Positions 9,903 to 18,560 are shown, numbered from the stretch's first letter. The stretch: 64,000 nucleotides of DNA from Anaerolineales bacterium (GCA_020634855.1 JACKAU010000002.1:124001-188000); one strand, 5' to 3'. Translations and numbers: made by a program. The notes: generated by a model not told the origin, from the sequence alone.

Positions 9903-12021
9903 GGCCGGGCCATCGAAGCCAAAATCGGCGTTCAGATAGGTATCGCCGCTGTTGAGAACGACTTAGCGGATCGCTGTTGGTGGTCAAAATGTAAGGTTCG
10001 CCGAAGCCGTCGGTGGGGAGATCGCTGTCGGCGGTGTCAACATCAACCCAGTAGGTGGCGCTGATGAGGTTGGTGAAGAGGTATTTTCCGTCAGCGTCAG
10101 TAGTAGTGGTGATGATAACGGGGTCAGTGGCGATGTTGAAGATACCGTCGCCATCATCGACGTAAAGAGTCACCTCGATATTGGGCAGACCGCTCTCGTT
10201 ACTGCCTTGCAGGCCATTACTGTTGCTGTCGTACCAGACGTAATCGCCGATAGTGCCGAAGCCGGTAGGCTGATAGCCGAAGTCAACGTCCAGTTCATCG
10301 GTGCTGCCGTCGGTGGTTAAGGCGTGCTTGCCGTCGTTTGTGCCATCGGGATCGGCGGTTTGAGTGTAGCCAATCAGTGAGGTTTCGTCCACCCAGACAA
10401 TCCAGTTGTCGCCGGGTACGTTTTCAAAGCGGTAGTAGCCGGTGATGCTGGTGGTCTCAACCATCGCCAGCGTATCGCTGCCATTGATGAGTCCGTCGCC
10501 ATTTTCATCGTAGTAAAGGTACACATCGACGCCGGCAATGCCGTTTTCACCGACTCCCTGGCTGCCGTCGCCGTTCCAGTCGTAGTAGATGGTATCGCCG
10601 ATGTCGGCGTTACCGACGTAGCCAAAATTGTACGGGCCGGAGATTTGGCCGGCGGTGAGGGTAAAGGCCAACGGATATTGGCTGTCGGGAGAGATCGTTC
10701 CGTTGTCGGGGTCGTAGGTGTTGCTCCAGCCGGTAGCGCCGCCGGGCAAAGAGCCGGTATCGACGGTGATGGTGTACTGGACGCCGGCTGTTAGACCGGG
10801 GAATTCATAGTAGCCGTTGGCATCGGTTTGGGTGGTGGCAACTACACCACTCGCTGTGGACAAGGTAACGGTGATGCCACCGGTCAGGTTGTCGAGATAG
10901 GGTTCGTTACTGTCGATCACCCCATCGGCATCAAAATCCTGCCAGATGTAGCCGTAGAGCATGGGGTTGACGGTGTAGCCGAAGCTGACATCGGTAATAG
11001 TTTCAGCATTGTTGATGGGATTAAAAATATTAACGCTAGAGTTGTTTTGTAAGTTCGTGGTGTTAACATCGGACTCGCCCCAGGTATTATCGAGCGGGGT
11101 GTTATGGCCAGTTCCATCCGCGGCAAAGCTGGCTTCAGCAGTTTGGGTACCAGAACCACCGGGCAAGGAGGTGTTATCAACGGCCACATAATAATAGGCG
11201 TCCAATAGTCCTTCAAATAAATATTCGCCGTTTAGATCAGTCGTTTGGGTGTCGATTGCCAGCCAACCCACATTGGTCCCTTGGGCAGAACACGTTTTGT
11301 TCTTCGTGACATTGGCTTCTGAAATGAGCAGATCATTTGCGGAGTCGTAACAAACGTATAAGGTAACAGTCACGCCTGGAATTCTAAAATCGGAGCTATC
11401 GTATCCTGTTGTGGATTGCCAACCATTGTTATTGGCATCACTCCACACCACCCCGGAGATCGAGCCGGTGGGGTTTATGATAGTCACGGCGTCGTCTGCG
11501 CCCCCATTGGCTCGTTCGCCGCTAGCAAAGTAGGCGTTGCTGACGACGGCAGTGTTGGTAAGGGTTTGGCCGGTGGCGCCGGGATCAAGCCCTTTGAACG
11601 TCAGGGTGATTTCTTTGGTTTCACCGGCCCCAATCGGGCCGATGTTCGTCCATTCAATGAGGCCGGTGTTGCCGTAAGGTGATGTGCCGCCGGTAGTGAC
11701 GGTCGTCTGGGGCGGATCGGCGGAGACAAACTCCAGCAAATCGGCGTTGAAATTGTCGCTGAGAGGAACAGGGTTGAGGGTATCAGCGGGGTCGGGGAGA
11801 CAGGGTTGATCGATGGTTACCCGAAAACCCATAGCATCTATATTTAAAATAGCCCCATCAGCTGACGCCCCTTTTTGAATGTACAACCCTGAATTAAGGG
11901 TTGCAAATAAAGAAGTATCCCAGGCGCCGTATAAACTGGTGACATTGAAGGTAATGACCCCTTGCTTAGCCGGGCCAGCATAAGTATTTAACACCGCATT
12001 GGAGAACTGGTTTGAAACCAA
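9844..12021 (-). CDS. Giant SdrD-B/DUF11 surface protein, middle segment
   Basis: The central 725 codons of the same giant gene. It begins with the rest of a beta-sandwich (LVSNQFSNAVLNTYAGPAKQ) and an isopeptide/DUF11-like stretch. Four SdrD-B-like modules follow (SGVVWSDANNNGW, YGYIWQDFDADGVID, GDTIYYDWNGDGSQG, GDYVWYDSNSNGLQG). The apparent TTG start at 12021 and the arginine-rich last 25 residues are frameshift artefacts. Past about 9965 the conserved continuation (VVLNSGDTYLNADFGFDGPA) lies in the frame of the next segment, and upstream of 12030 it lies in the frame of the previous one. It should be treated as part of one gene spanning 4443-14627. Confidence 0.88.
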   Translation of the reverse strand: MVSNQFSNAVLNTYAGPAKQGVITFNVTSLYGAWDTSLFATLNSGLYIQKGASADGAILNIDAMGFRVTIDQPCLPDPADTLNPVPLSDNFNADLLEFVSADPPQTTVTTGGTSPYGNTGLIEWTNIGPIGAGETKEITLTFKGLDPGATGQTLTNTAVVSNAYFASGERANGGADDAVTIINPTGSISGVVWSDANNNGWQSTTGYDSSDFRIPGVTVTLYVCYDSANDLLISEANVTKNKTCSAQGTNVGWLAIDTQTTDLNGEYLFEGLLDAYYYVAVDNTSLPGGSGTQTAEASFAADGTGHNTPLDNTWGESDVNTTNLQNNSSVNIFNPINNAETITDVSFGYTVNPMLYGYIWQDFDADGVIDSNEPYLDNLTGGITVTLSTASGVVATTQTDANGYYEFPGLTAGVQYTITVDTGSLPGGATGWSNTYDPDNGTISPDSQYPLAFTLTAGQISGPYNFGYVGNADIGDTIYYDWNGDGSQGVGENGIAGVDVYLYYDENGDGLINGSDTLAMVETTSITGYYRFENVPGDNWIVWVDETSLIGYTQTADPDGTNDGKHALTTDGSTDELDVDFGYQPTGFGTIGDYVWYDSNSNGLQGSNESGLPNIEVTLYVDDGDGIFNIATDPVIITTTTDADGKYLFTNLISATYWVDVDTADSDLPTDGFGEPYILTTNSDPLSRSQQRRYLSERRFWLRWPGRGGELCLAGQRRRRRAGSR

Positions 12022-14627
12022 TTGCGTTGCCCCGTATAGACCCGCCCATAAATTTCATCGTCGGAGGAGGTACCATTTGTTTCAAATAATGTCCCGCCTT
12101 TATAGAATGAATAGAGCGCCTCGACTTTTACGATGGGACCGTTAAGGTCCGAAACATCATAGGTGTCGGCCCGTAATAGGTCGCCACTGCCTCCAAAATC
12201 GCCAACCGCATAATTACCGTTTGGCCCCAGGCTGCTAAAAATGTTATCGGCATTGGTAATGGCGCCATCTGATTCATCAACCCAATCCGTACCGGACTCG
12301 GCAAAATTACTGGCCCACATATCATAAACACATTGATTGCCAACGGGTTCGCCAGACGCGCTTCGCAGATTATTGACTTGAATTTTGTATTGAACTTCTC
12401 GCCCCTGGTAAGCAGGTGAGCCGCTAATCAACGTTTTGTTAACCGATAAGGCTGGACCGAAACCAAAGTCGGCGTCCAGATAATCAACAGCGGCAGTAGA
12501 GGCGTTGCCGGAGTCTAAATCAACAACAACAACTTTGTCGGTGGTGATTTTGTAGCCAAAGGGGAGATCGGGATCATCGGTGCTAACGACGACCAGATAG
12601 TTGCCGTCGGCCAGGTTATCAAACAGATAACTGCCGCCGCCGCTGGTGACGGTACTGGTCAGCAGCAGATCGGTACTGGTATCCAGTTGGCCGTTGCCGT
12701 CGGCATCGTAATAGAGGGTGACGGTGATCGCGTCGATGCCCATCTCGGCTCCGCCATCCTGCACCCCATCAGAATCCTCATCGCGCCAGACAAAATCGCC
12801 GATGCTGTTGGGGCCGGTAATAATCGTGGTCACGCATGCCTCGGTCACCGAGGGGCCATTGCCGTATTGCAGGTTGGTGCAGTTTTCAAGAACGGGCAGG
12901 CTGTAATCCAGTGGAATGAAAACCTGGAAGGTAGCGCTGCCATCCTCAGTGGGTGGCAGCGAATCCGAAAGCCACCACTGAATGGTGGTGACTGAAATAG
13001 CGGGCGTTGGTTCAATAGTCGTCCAACTATCGCCATTATCGATGGAGTAATAGACCGTGGCAGTTAGACCGGAGGTGCTAAAGGAAGAAGTGGCCGACCC
13101 GGCTTGATATTCTACCTCGGGCGGAATGGTATCGCTGATAACCAGCGGGGTGTTGACAATCACATCGCCTGATGAGAGGACCAGGCCGGCGGAGTCGGTG
13201 GTGCTGGTATTTTGGAAGGGAATTTCGTAGGTAACGAAGGAGCCGGGGCCGGTTAGGCTGGGCAGGCTATTTTTATCAACGGTTACCTCAACAGGGGTGC
13301 TGGAGAAGGGTTCATTGCCGCCCGCGCCATAGTCGGCGTTGAACTTCTCATTATCATACCCGGAGGCCGCTTCCTGATAGGGTGTGGGGGTGACGGCGCA
13401 GTTATCGCCCAGAGCGAGGAAGGTGTAATGCACCTCGCCGATGACATTGGTGTTGTCGGTAGGCACCTGCGGATAGGTAAAGTAGAGCTGATCTTCAAAG
13501 GTGAAGGATGTATCCGTACCGCCGGCAATGGTAATGACGCCGCTGGTGCGGATCAGACGGAAACAACCCGTATCAAACAAGCTGGCATCGCCGATAGGCT
13601 GCATCCAGAAGTTGTAGTCAGGTTGATAATCGCCGTCGTTGTCAAAGCCGAAACGAACATTACCGATACGATACAAGATCCCATTGGTCGTAATCACTGA
13701 GCCGGGCTTAACCTGATCCAGATCCGTACTAAACCAGGTGCTGCCCAGGTTTCCGTTGGGCTGAATTTTGTTAGCCATGGCCGATATTTCATTGCGCATG
13801 TACATGGTGCGGCTGCTAATGCCGTCTGCCCCCCCGGAGCCGGTGGCCCACACATCAAAATCGAGATACAGATCATCTTCCGGCTTGACCGAGCTGCCCC
13901 AGACAGCGTTATTTTGACACTGGGGATCATCGGCCACACCGGCTACGTTTTCGCAGCGGGGATAGCTTAAGGTCCAATATTGCACCACACACTCACCGGG
14001 ACCTAACGTACCCACCAACCGGGTGGCATCGCCAATGCCCTGGCTGCCGCCCTCGTGGGTGAAAGCGTAGGTGCCGCCGCCGTTGACCAAAGCGGGGTGA
14101 TCGGTGTTAAATGAGCCAGTACCCGGTCCACGTTCGGGATAAATACCGGCGGTGTTATTGGCGAAATCGCCAATTTTTACCACAACATCGTTGATGGGGC
14201 TGGCGGTGGTGTTGCAGATCCGCGCCCCAGGCGTAAAGGCCGATGGCCCAGCCGTGGAAGGTGAGGTCACGTTAGAATCGACCACCAAGTTGTACCCGGC
14301 CAGAATCTCGACGGAGAGACCGCCGGCAGCAAAAAGCTGGTCGGTATCGGAGAAGGCTATCAACAGCAACAGTATCAGCAATATCGGTGCAAAGACAGCT
14401 AACATCAACGAGAAAAGTTTGCTGGGGCGACGATTTCTTCGAACCGGCTTTAAAGCCCTGGTATCGCCCTTGAAAATAGAGTTGTAGGACAAACTTAAGT
14501 TTGTCCTACGGTAATTTTCATTATCGTTTCTGTTACCTAGCTTCTGTCCCGCTCTCTTGAGAGAAGTAAGAGGAAATGGAGTTACAGCAATAAACAAGTG
14601 ATGAAGGTGACGGACTATTCGATGCAT
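11988..14627 (-). CDS. Giant SdrD-B/DUF11 surface protein, N-terminal segment
   Basis: The first 879 codons of the giant secreted protein. A hydrophobic segment at residues 71-92 (SLMLAVFAPILLILLLLIAF) preceded by RRNRRPSK looks like the true signal or anchor. It is followed by extracellular beta-rich sequence, a DUF11-like domain near 475-600 and one SdrD-B module near 610-700 (GDFVWRDEDSDGVQD). The 70-residue leader before the signal is unusually long and includes a 26-bp palindrome (14484-14509). An AGAGG six bases before the ATG at 14627 supports this start, but a TTG inside the palindrome is an alternative. The last 15 residues are out of frame: restoring one G in the run read as CCCC at 12030-12033 continues into the next segment. 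Confidence 0.88.
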   Translation of the reverse strand: MHRIVRHLHHLFIAVTPFPLTSLKRAGQKLGNRNDNENYRRTNLSLSYNSIFKGDTRALKPVRRNRRPSKLFSLMLAVFAPILLILLLLIAFSDTDQLFAAGGLSVEILAGYNLVVDSNVTSPSTAGPSAFTPGARICNTTASPINDVVVKIGDFANNTAGIYPERGPGTGSFNTDHPALVNGGGTYAFTHEGGSQGIGDATRLVGTLGPGECVVQYWTLSYPRCENVAGVADDPQCQNNAVWGSSVKPEDDLYLDFDVWATGSGGADGISSRTMYMRNEISAMANKIQPNGNLGSTWFSTDLDQVKPGSVITTNGILYRIGNVRFGFDNDGDYQPDYNFWMQPIGDASLFDTGCFRLIRTSGVITIAGGTDTSFTFEDQLYFTYPQVPTDNTNVIGEVHYTFLALGDNCAVTPTPYQEAASGYDNEKFNADYGAGGNEPFSSTPVEVTVDKNSLPSLTGPGSFVTYEIPFQNTSTTDSAGLVLSSGDVIVNTPLVISDTIPPEVEYQAGSATSSFSTSGLTATVYYSIDNGDSWTTIEPTPAISVTTIQWWLSDSLPPTEDGSATFQVFIPLDYSLPVLENCTNLQYGNGPSVTEACVTTIITGPNSIGDFVWRDEDSDGVQDGGAEMGIDAITVTLYYDADGNGQLDTSTDLLLTSTVTSGGGSYLFDNLADGNYLVVVSTDDPDLPFGYKITTDKVVVVDLDSGNASTAAVDYLDADFGFGPALSVNKTLISGSPAYQGREVQYKIQVNNLRSASGEPVGNQCVYDMWASNFAESGTDWVDESDGAITNADNIFSSLGPNGNYAVGDFGGSGDLLRADTYDVSDLNGPIVKVEALYSFYKGGTLFETNGTSSDDEIYGRVYTGQRNWFQTSSPMRC
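14484..14509. repeat. Perfect 26-bp palindrome inside the giant gene's 5' region
   Basis: The 13-base half GTAGGACAAACTT is followed directly by its exact reverse complement. The core GACAAAC-TTAA-GTTTGTC resembles the GACAAAGC palindromes at 146-163 and 35423-35440, and both this copy and the first lie next to CCTACGGT. It encodes part of the odd N-terminal leader of the giant protein. It may be an inserted repeat or an operator-like element if translation really starts downstream. Confidence 0.65.
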
Positions 14628-14697
14628 GATGGGCCTCTATCGCGATGAAGTTCGGCGGTGCAAGTAGGAAGTAGTAAAGTAGGTCGATTCGTTGGTA

Positions 14698-14991
14698 TTA
14701 ACGGCGTTCTTCATAGGCGTTAATTCCTGCGAGTGTGAGTATAAAACCGGTAACGACAATTAAGGTGGTCAAAAACATCTCTTCGGAAGGCGCACCGCCC
14801 GTCTCAGGCAAAGCAGGCGGCTCATTATTTGTTGGGACTGGCGCATCGATCACACATTCGATTGGACATTTGACCAACTGCGATGACGTTGTGTTGGCCT
14901 CGACGACTCCTATCGAGACCGGGCCTTCACTCAAGGCGGCCGCCACTTGGGCCAGATTGGTTCCGGTGACATCCACCGCTGCCGCTGTCAT
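14698..14991 (-). CDS. LPXTG-type surface protein, C-terminal part (frameshifted gene)
   Basis: This 97-codon frame ends with PALPETGGAPSEE, a hydrophobic stretch (FLTTLIVVTGFILTLAGI) and the basic tail YEERR, which is the layout of a sortase-anchored protein. Upstream coding sense continues in other frames: RISVPYPGKWEVFLSGEPRF just before it, and FEIIAPVRLVHDGSGFIAVG before that. It is therefore the 3' part of one gene that starts at 15494, interrupted by three single-base indels near 15052, 15136 and 15184. No sortase gene is visible in this window. The giant surface protein gene starts 71 bases further on. Confidence 0.75.
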   Translation of the reverse strand: MTAAAVDVTGTNLAQVAAALSEGPVSIGVVEANTTSSQLVKCPIECVIDAPVPTNNEPPALPETGGAPSEEMFLTTLIVVTGFILTLAGINAYEERR

Positions 14992-15155
14992 AAACCGAGG
15001 TTCGCCGGATAGAAAGACTTCCCACTTGCCGGGGTAGGGGACGGAGATACGCGTGTATCATGCTGGGTCGAAAGGTCGCCAACAGCAATAAAGCCGGAGC
15101 CGTCATGAACCAAACGCACCGGGGCGATGATTTCAAAAGTCGACGTTGGCCTCAG

Positions 15156-15494
15156 TCATGGAATTAGGAAGGGCGTAATCGACCGGTCATCCGGGCGATA
15201 GGCCAGGGGCTCGTAGGTCGAGGCGTTGGCGCTAGCGCTACAGGTCATATCGCATTGATCCAGCCGAACCAAAACGTAATCAGTTGGGGCGCGCCCCTCA
15301 TCGGCGGTCGAAGGGGCGGCGGTAACATCGCCATCACCATCGTCGCCGTCGCCGCCGTCATCACCGGGATCGGGCGTAAAGCCGGGTAGTGGCGCGGCTC
15401 GAACCGCCGGAGGAGTATTAACATTAACTGCAACGATAAAAGCCAGTAAAACCAAACTGATCAGTAAGGGGAGCATGGTTTTGAGGTTGAGCAT
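15156..15494 (-). CDS. LPXTG-type surface protein, N-terminal part (frameshifted gene)
   Basis: A secreted protein start: MLNLKTMLPLLISLVLLAFI, cleavage near AVRAAP, then an acidic Gly-Asp linker (PDPGDDGGDGDDGDGD) and the beginning of a domain (TDYVLVRLDQCDMTCSAS). An AGGAGT lies 11 bases before the ATG. The frame ends at a TGA just after a probable lost base near 15184; the expected continuation reads VDYALPNSMTEANVDF. Together with the 14698-14991 fragment this would give a roughly 265-residue protein with signal peptide, acidic linker, one domain and an LPETG anchor. Confidence 0.7.
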   Translation of the reverse strand: MLNLKTMLPLLISLVLLAFIVAVNVNTPPAVRAAPLPGFTPDPGDDGGDGDDGDGDVTAAPSTADEGRAPTDYVLVRLDQCDMTCSASANASTYEPLAYRPDDRSITPFLIP

Positions 15495-15584
15495 TGTGTC
15501 AAAAACTCCTGTAAGTTATTTGGAAATGGTTTTTAGAAAAAGATGTGACGGGTAGTTGTATATTCTAATGACAGGAAACCACTA

Positions 15585-16271
15585 TTACAGCGATACCTCA
15601 ATAGCAGGGCGTTTTTTGAGCCGCTTTTCGGCTTTATCGGCAAATTTTTGGGCGCGGCGATACCAAATATTGAGTTGGGCAAAGGCGTGGTCGCGATCAA
15701 CGGTGCTTTGGAAGGCCGTTTCTTTGGCCTGTTCCTGCACGTGGTTGGCCTCGATGGTAGCCTCAACATCGGCAGCTTCCTGGTTGAGCCGGTCGGTGGG
15801 GTAGCCGTAATTGTTTAAGACGGGCGCGATGTCGGGATGAGTCAGGGCCACGTGGTAGAGGTTACGGCTCCAAGCCTGAATTTCAGCAAAACTACCTGTT
15901 TTCTGGAGACGGGTGAGCCGGCTGCCGGTGGTTTGGTTGCGCTGGCGGTGCAGTCCTAAAGCATCAAGATGCTCGGCTTGGCCCTTGAACAACTGGACGC
16001 AGATATCAGACAACTCTCTACACTGCTCCCAAACTTGTTCATAACGTTGGGTAAAGGCGTCAGTAGTACCCAGTTTGGCGCTGTAGGCTAATTTATTGGC
16101 ATGTGCTGCCGCTTTGGCAGCCTCAATAAGGGCTTTACCTTCGCTCCAGCGGTCCTCATCGTAGCCGTAAAAGGCCATTTCAGCGGCCATATCAGGATTA
16201 TTTCGCGCGTTGTGGAGGAGCTGTTCGGCTTGATGAACGGTCTCTTTTTGTTTTTTTGTCATACCTGGCAT
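15585..16271 (-). CDS. Conserved helical protein with internal duplication
   Basis: A 228-residue soluble, largely alpha-helical protein without signal peptide or known catalytic motif. It contains two similar halves: residues 35-95 (YGYDEDRWSEGKALIEAAK...) and 155-210 (YGYPTDRLNQEAADVEATIE...), each starting YGY-x-x-DR and running into a helical repeat. It is the first gene of the leftward surface operon, about 90 bases upstream of the LPXTG gene, and follows the 21-bp tandem array. AAAGGTGA precedes the ATG at 16271. No function is recognised. Confidence 0.65.
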   Translation of the reverse strand: MPGMTKKQKETVHQAEQLLHNARNNPDMAAEMAFYGYDEDRWSEGKALIEAAKAAAHANKLAYSAKLGTTDAFTQRYEQVWEQCRELSDICVQLFKGQAEHLDALGLHRQRNQTTGSRLTRLQKTGSFAEIQAWSRNLYHVALTHPDIAPVLNNYGYPTDRLNQEAADVEATIEANHVQEQAKETAFQSTVDRDHAFAQLNIWYRRAQKFADKAEKRLKKRPAIEVSL

Positions 16272-16417
16272 AGGGATAAATCACCTTTCTCGTTGAATTT
16301 TGTAGAGGGTTATTGACGTAGGCGAGTCGCCGTATCTATTTTGTATGGTGTTAGCAAAATTTGATGAGACAATGACCTGGTTTGTGCATCCGAAAAGAAA
16401 ATTTTATGAGTAATCCG

Positions 16418-16732
16418 GTAAATTATGTGAGTCAATCCAATGTTTATTTAAGACGCGCCAATGTTTATTTAAAACAACTCAACGATTATGTGAGTCAACC
16501 CAATGTTTATTTAAGAGTTCAAACGGATTATGTGAGTCAATCCAATGTTTATTTAAGACGCGCCAATGTTTATGTGAGTCAATCCAATGTTTATTTAAAA
16601 CAACGCAACGATTATGTGAGTCAATTTTCTAATTATGTGAGTCACTCAAACGATTATCTTAGTCCGCCCAAGGATTATGCCAGCGCTTAAACGGATTATG
16701 AGAGTTCGGATCGTGATTATTAAAGTGCGCCG
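16418..16732. repeat. 21-bp tandem array, 15 units
   Basis: Fifteen contiguous units of exactly 21 bases. The common cores are AATGTTTATTTAAGA and GATTATGTGAGTCAA, each followed by a variable last third. Units 1-13 stay open as a peptide with a 7-residue period (NVYLRRA, NVYLKQL, NDYVSQP and so on, after an ATG at 16382). Units 14 and 15 continue past the TAA at 16688-16690 and include another in-frame stop, so the periodicity is a property of the DNA. The tract is AT-rich and lies between two divergent transcription units. Confidence 0.85.
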
Positions 16733-16921
16733 GTGCGAGATAGCTGTCAATAGAACTGTCAGGCTTATCACCGGTAGGATTATGGTGTCGGAATAGGAAA
16801 ACTTGCCTTTCCGATTATTTAGTTTACGATCAAATACCATTGAATGTTAGAGCCAAAAGTCACCTATTTTGAAAGTACTAAAGTACATTTAAAGTCGCCC
16901 GAAAGTCATTAAAAGAACGAG

Positions 16922-18472
16922 TTGGTGAACCCCATTAGCCATCATCTTTCCAGCCAAACCCTCCGACTTTGGGCCGGCATTGCCGGTCTCTGTTTGGTTG
17001 CTTTTATATCGATCATGCTGGTTGCCGATCACATCTTCGAGCACGTCCCCCACTCCGAAGACGAGGTCGCCTACCTTTTTCAAGCCAAAGTATTGGCCGA
17101 AAATCGGCTGACCGTGCCGACCCCGCCTCAACCCCATGCTTTTTGGAGTCCGTTTGTCATCGATTACGAACAGCAGCGCTTCGGCAAGTATTCGCCCGGC
17201 TGGCCGCTGTTGCTGAGTTTGGGCGTTCGACTCGGCGCGCCGTGGCTGATCAATGCCGGTTTGGGCACAGCTACGTTAGCTCTGATCGGGCTGTTAGGTT
17301 ACTTGTACTATTGTGCTGACGAGGCCGGTAGATCGCACTGTCTTGTACCGCTATTAGCTGTGGGGGTGGGGGTGGTAACGCCCGGCTTTCTCTTTCTATC
17401 GAGTTCGCTGCTGTCGCATGCGGCGTCGTTGTTTTGGGTGACACTGGCGTTGGTCGCGCTATTTCAAACGGTTACAGCACCAAGATATCGTTACGGCTAC
17501 GGCTTTGGGGTCGGCGCGGCCTTGGGCGCGACGTTTATCACGCGCCCTTTTGCGGCCTTGGGGGTCGGCTTAGCGGTGGGCATTTTTGTAGTGGGGCTGG
17601 TATTACGCCGCGAACTTAAGCCCTCAATACTGCTGTGGATAGCGGGGGGCGGCTTGCTCGTATCGCTGCTGCTGCCGCTGTTTTGGTGGACCGCTGTCGG
17701 CGATCCGACGTTCAATGCGTACCTGCTGGTCTGGCCCTACGACCGCGTCGGCTTTGGCTCCGACATCGGCCCTCACGGCTACACGCTGCACGATGCTATT
17801 TTTATCAACACCCGGCTGAAGCTGTTGGCGCTGGCGACCGGTCTATTTGGCTGGCCGGGCTGGACCAACCTGCTCTTTTTACCGATCCCTTTCCTGGCTC
17901 GACAGGCCAATCGATGGGATTGGCTGCTGTTGGGGACTATCGGCGGCCTGATTTTTGTTCACTTATTTTACTGGGCTTTCGGAGGCGTCGATGGCGGATT
18001 TCCGCGCTATTATTACGATGCTTTACCGGCGTTTTTACTGTTGACGGCCCGGGGCATCGAACAGTGCGGGCAGTGGCTGCGTCGATTAGCCGGAATTCCA
18101 CCACGGCAAACAATTGCGACCGGGGTCTTGGCGGGGATTTTACTGACTTTGGTGGCCTACAACCTGTTTTGGCATTTACCGCCGCTGCTGGCCGCCCAAA
18201 AAGGCAAATACGGCATCACCCCGGCTCCACTGCAAGCCGTCGAACAAGCCGATATCTCGACTCCGGCTCTGATTTTGGTCCAAGATGTTGACAAATGGAG
18301 CGATTTCGCCGCGCCGTTCGCGGCCAACAGCCCTATGCTTGACGGGCCGCTAGTGTACGCCATCGATGGGGGGGAAGACAGCAGCCGGTCACTACGAGCT
18401 TCTTTTGCGGGAAGAGCATGTTATGAATTGCAGGGGGAAAACGTGAGAGAATGTCCACCACTAGCCAGATGA
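16922..18472 (+). CDS. Membrane glycosyltransferase, GT-C fold
   Basis: A 516-residue polytopic membrane protein with about 11-12 hydrophobic helices. After the first helix comes an acidic loop, HSEDEVAYLFQAKVLA, matching the catalytic Asp/Glu motif in the first outer loop of the GT-C (PMT/ArnT-like) superfamily, which uses polyprenyl-phosphate sugars. Other outer-loop features include WSPFVIDYEQQRFGKYSPGW and DGGFPRYYYDALPAF. The C-terminus is a short soluble domain. It starts at TTG 16922 or GTG 16925; no strong ribosome-binding site is visible. The acceptor is unknown; surface proteins are one possibility given the neighbours (inference). Confidence 0.75.
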   Translation: MVNPISHHLSSQTLRLWAGIAGLCLVAFISIMLVADHIFEHVPHSEDEVAYLFQAKVLAENRLTVPTPPQPHAFWSPFVIDYEQQRFGKYSPGWPLLLSLGVRLGAPWLINAGLGTATLALIGLLGYLYYCADEAGRSHCLVPLLAVGVGVVTPGFLFLSSSLLSHAASLFWVTLALVALFQTVTAPRYRYGYGFGVGAALGATFITRPFAALGVGLAVGIFVVGLVLRRELKPSILLWIAGGGLLVSLLLPLFWWTAVGDPTFNAYLLVWPYDRVGFGSDIGPHGYTLHDAIFINTRLKLLALATGLFGWPGWTNLLFLPIPFLARQANRWDWLLLGTIGGLIFVHLFYWAFGGVDGGFPRYYYDALPAFLLLTARGIEQCGQWLRRLAGIPPRQTIATGVLAGILLTLVAYNLFWHLPPLLAAQKGKYGITPAPLQAVEQADISTPALILVQDVDKWSDFAAPFAANSPMLDGPLVYAIDGGEDSSRSLRASFAGRACYELQGENVRECPPLAR

Positions 18473-18514
18473 TGAGGCATGAAGAATTGGCTTCAGTGCA
18501 TCTAAAAGTGGGGA

Positions 18515-18560
18515 GTCAGGAGTAAGAAGCAACAAATATATCCTACTTCCTACTCCTGAC
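18515..18560. terminator. Heptamer-type hairpin between convergent genes
   Basis: GTCAGGAGTAAGAAG at 18515-18529 pairs, with one mismatch, with CTTCCTACTCCTGAC at 18546-18560. It lies between the stops of two convergent genes (18472 and 18569). Its arms use the same heptamer vocabulary (GGAGTAG/CTACTCC) as other intergenic hairpins in this window. It probably serves as a bidirectional terminator. Confidence 0.6.

Noticed and set aside
14927..15136. A 69-codon frame as a separate small protein
   Set aside because: It is an off-frame reading within the frameshifted LPETG gene; the conserved coding sense uses the other frames.
16382..16690. A 102-codon frame with heptad NVYLRRA-like repeats as a real gene
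   Set aside because: The 21-base rhythm continues after the stop codon with a further in-frame stop, and there is no clear ribosome-binding site. It is reported as a DNA repeat instead.
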